Below are positions 63,532 through 64,000 of a stretch of DNA of 64,000 nt, piece after piece (the first letter of the stretch is position 1; every line of letters begins with the position of its first letter). This stretch comes from Pseudomonas sp. LS-2 (lineage in GTDB: Bacteria; Pseudomonadota; Gammaproteobacteria; Pseudomonadales; Pseudomonadaceae). The position numbers were made by a program, and so were the translations under genes. The DNA is taken from NCBI RefSeq assembly GCF_003605735.1, contig NZ_QXTJ01000041.1, forward strand, positions 1 through 64,000, in the 5' to 3' direction. The notes under the pieces were generated by a model. It did no database searches. It worked only from the letters and a program-made list of their open reading frames with translations, and was not told the origin of the DNA.

Positions 63532-63622
63532 CCTGTAGGAGTGAGCTTGCTCGCGATGCGTCTGTTCAGACACTACTGTGACGACTGACTGATTGCATCG
63601 CGAGCAAGCTCACTCCTACAGG
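63532..63622. repeat. REP element, CTGTAGGAGTGAGCTTGCTCGC class
   Basis: CCTGTAGGAGTGAGCTTGCT pairs with AGCAAGCTCACTCCTACAGG, with CGCGATGC/GCATCGCG inside. It resembles the CTGTAGGAG class at 60256 but has GTGAGCTTGCTC in place of CGCGCTTGCCC. Confidence 0.85.
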
Positions 63623-63681
63623 ATCTTCATCCGCTGTAAGTGCTGTGAAGTCCCTGTCCAGGCTGGCAGCTTGAGGTGTCT

Positions 63682-64000
63682 ATGCAATTCGAATGGTCCT
63701 ACTTTTTTTCGCTGTTCTCGGTCTCGGACTTCTGGGAATCCTGCATCACCGTGATTGAGCTCAGCGCGTTGGGCTGGTTCATCGGCATGCTCCTGGGTTT
63801 CCTGCTGGCCTCGGCCAAACTCTCGACCGCGCGCTGGATCAGTGTGCCCGCGTCGATTTATATCTGGTTCTTCCGCAGCGTCCCGTTGCTGGTGCTGGTG
63901 GTGTTCACCTATAACCTGCCGCAGATGTTCCCGATCACCCGTGAAGTGCTGTCCAACCCCTTCTATTCCGGCCTGCTGGCGCTTGTTGTCACTGAAGCGG
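63682..64000 (+). CDS. Amino-acid ABC transporter permease, N-terminal part (cut by window end)
   Basis: The first 106 codons encode a His/Glu/Gln-type permease: FWESCITVIELSALGWFIGM is the first helix and WFFRSVPLLVLVVFTYNLPQ contains the conserved R-S/G-x-P-L-L motif. It works with the binding protein at 62614. The gene continues beyond the window. Confidence 0.85.
   Translation, partial: MQFEWSYFFSLFSVSDFWESCITVIELSALGWFIGMLLGFLLASAKLSTARWISVPASIYIWFFRSVPLLVLVVFTYNLPQMFPITREVLSNPFYSGLLALVVTEA

Overview
The window is a 64-kb chromosomal segment of a Pseudomonas species, probably of the fluorescens/syringae lineage. The evidence is high-GC coding sequence, several classes of Pseudomonas REP hairpins (CTGTAGCAG..., CTGTAGGAG...), and the gene sets RoxSR-like, dppA/opdP/dppBCDF, piuA/piuC, speC, opuC and prfC. 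Species assignment is inference. No rRNA, tRNA, CRISPR array or intact insertion sequence was seen.

Layout. 0.1-5.2 kb: D-galactarate/glucarate catabolism on the minus strand (garD, MFS transporter, kdgD, GntR/FCD regulator). 5.4-7.1 kb: an SbmA/YddA-type ABC exporter. 7.2-10.1 kb: a RegBA/RoxSR-type redox two-component pair and a SIMPL-domain periplasmic protein. 10.3-14.2 kb: two tandem HET-C-domain genes (accessory). 14.3-26.9 kb: a large dipeptide/oligopeptide uptake locus with four DppA-like binding proteins, an OprD-family porin and DppBCDF. 27.1-33.9 kb: an iron locus with a PepSY/flavodoxin reductase, a TonB siderophore receptor, a PiuC-type hydroxylase and a Sel1 protein. 34.1-37.2 kb: a XaxAB-like binary pore-forming toxin followed by an unrecognised third gene (accessory). 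37.3-38.4 kb: speC, preceded by a candidate attenuator in its leader. 39.1-40.9 kb: a PAAR-amidase type VI effector broken by a 148-bp fragment of a sugar-ABC ATPase gene and by a frameshift, with an apparently intact small immunity candidate. 41.1-44.7 kb: an osmoprotectant ABC transporter. 45.0-46.6 kb: prfC. 46.6-55.1 kb: ggt, an epimerase, a DMT exporter, two LysR regulators, a TetR remnant, mdaB, a quinol-monooxygenase-like protein, a cupin and a glutaredoxin. 55.1-60.2 kb: mmsAB, an MFS symporter and a LysR regulator. 60.6-64.0 kb: an operon with a TIM-barrel isomerase, an Fe(II)/2-oxoglutarate-type oxygenase and an amino-acid-type ABC importer, cut off by the window end.

From memory of the P. 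aeruginosa PAO1 gene order, roxRS-SIMPL-dpp-opdP and piuBAC-Sel1-speC form a conserved chromosomal neighbourhood. On that reading the HET-C pair, the Xax cassette and the PAAR-amidase module are later insertions, two of them flanking speC. These three weapon-like cassettes are the most interesting part of the window: two tandem HET-C proteins (one with an extra N-terminal domain), a binary toxin with an undescribed third gene, and a decayed effector that kept its putative immunity gene.
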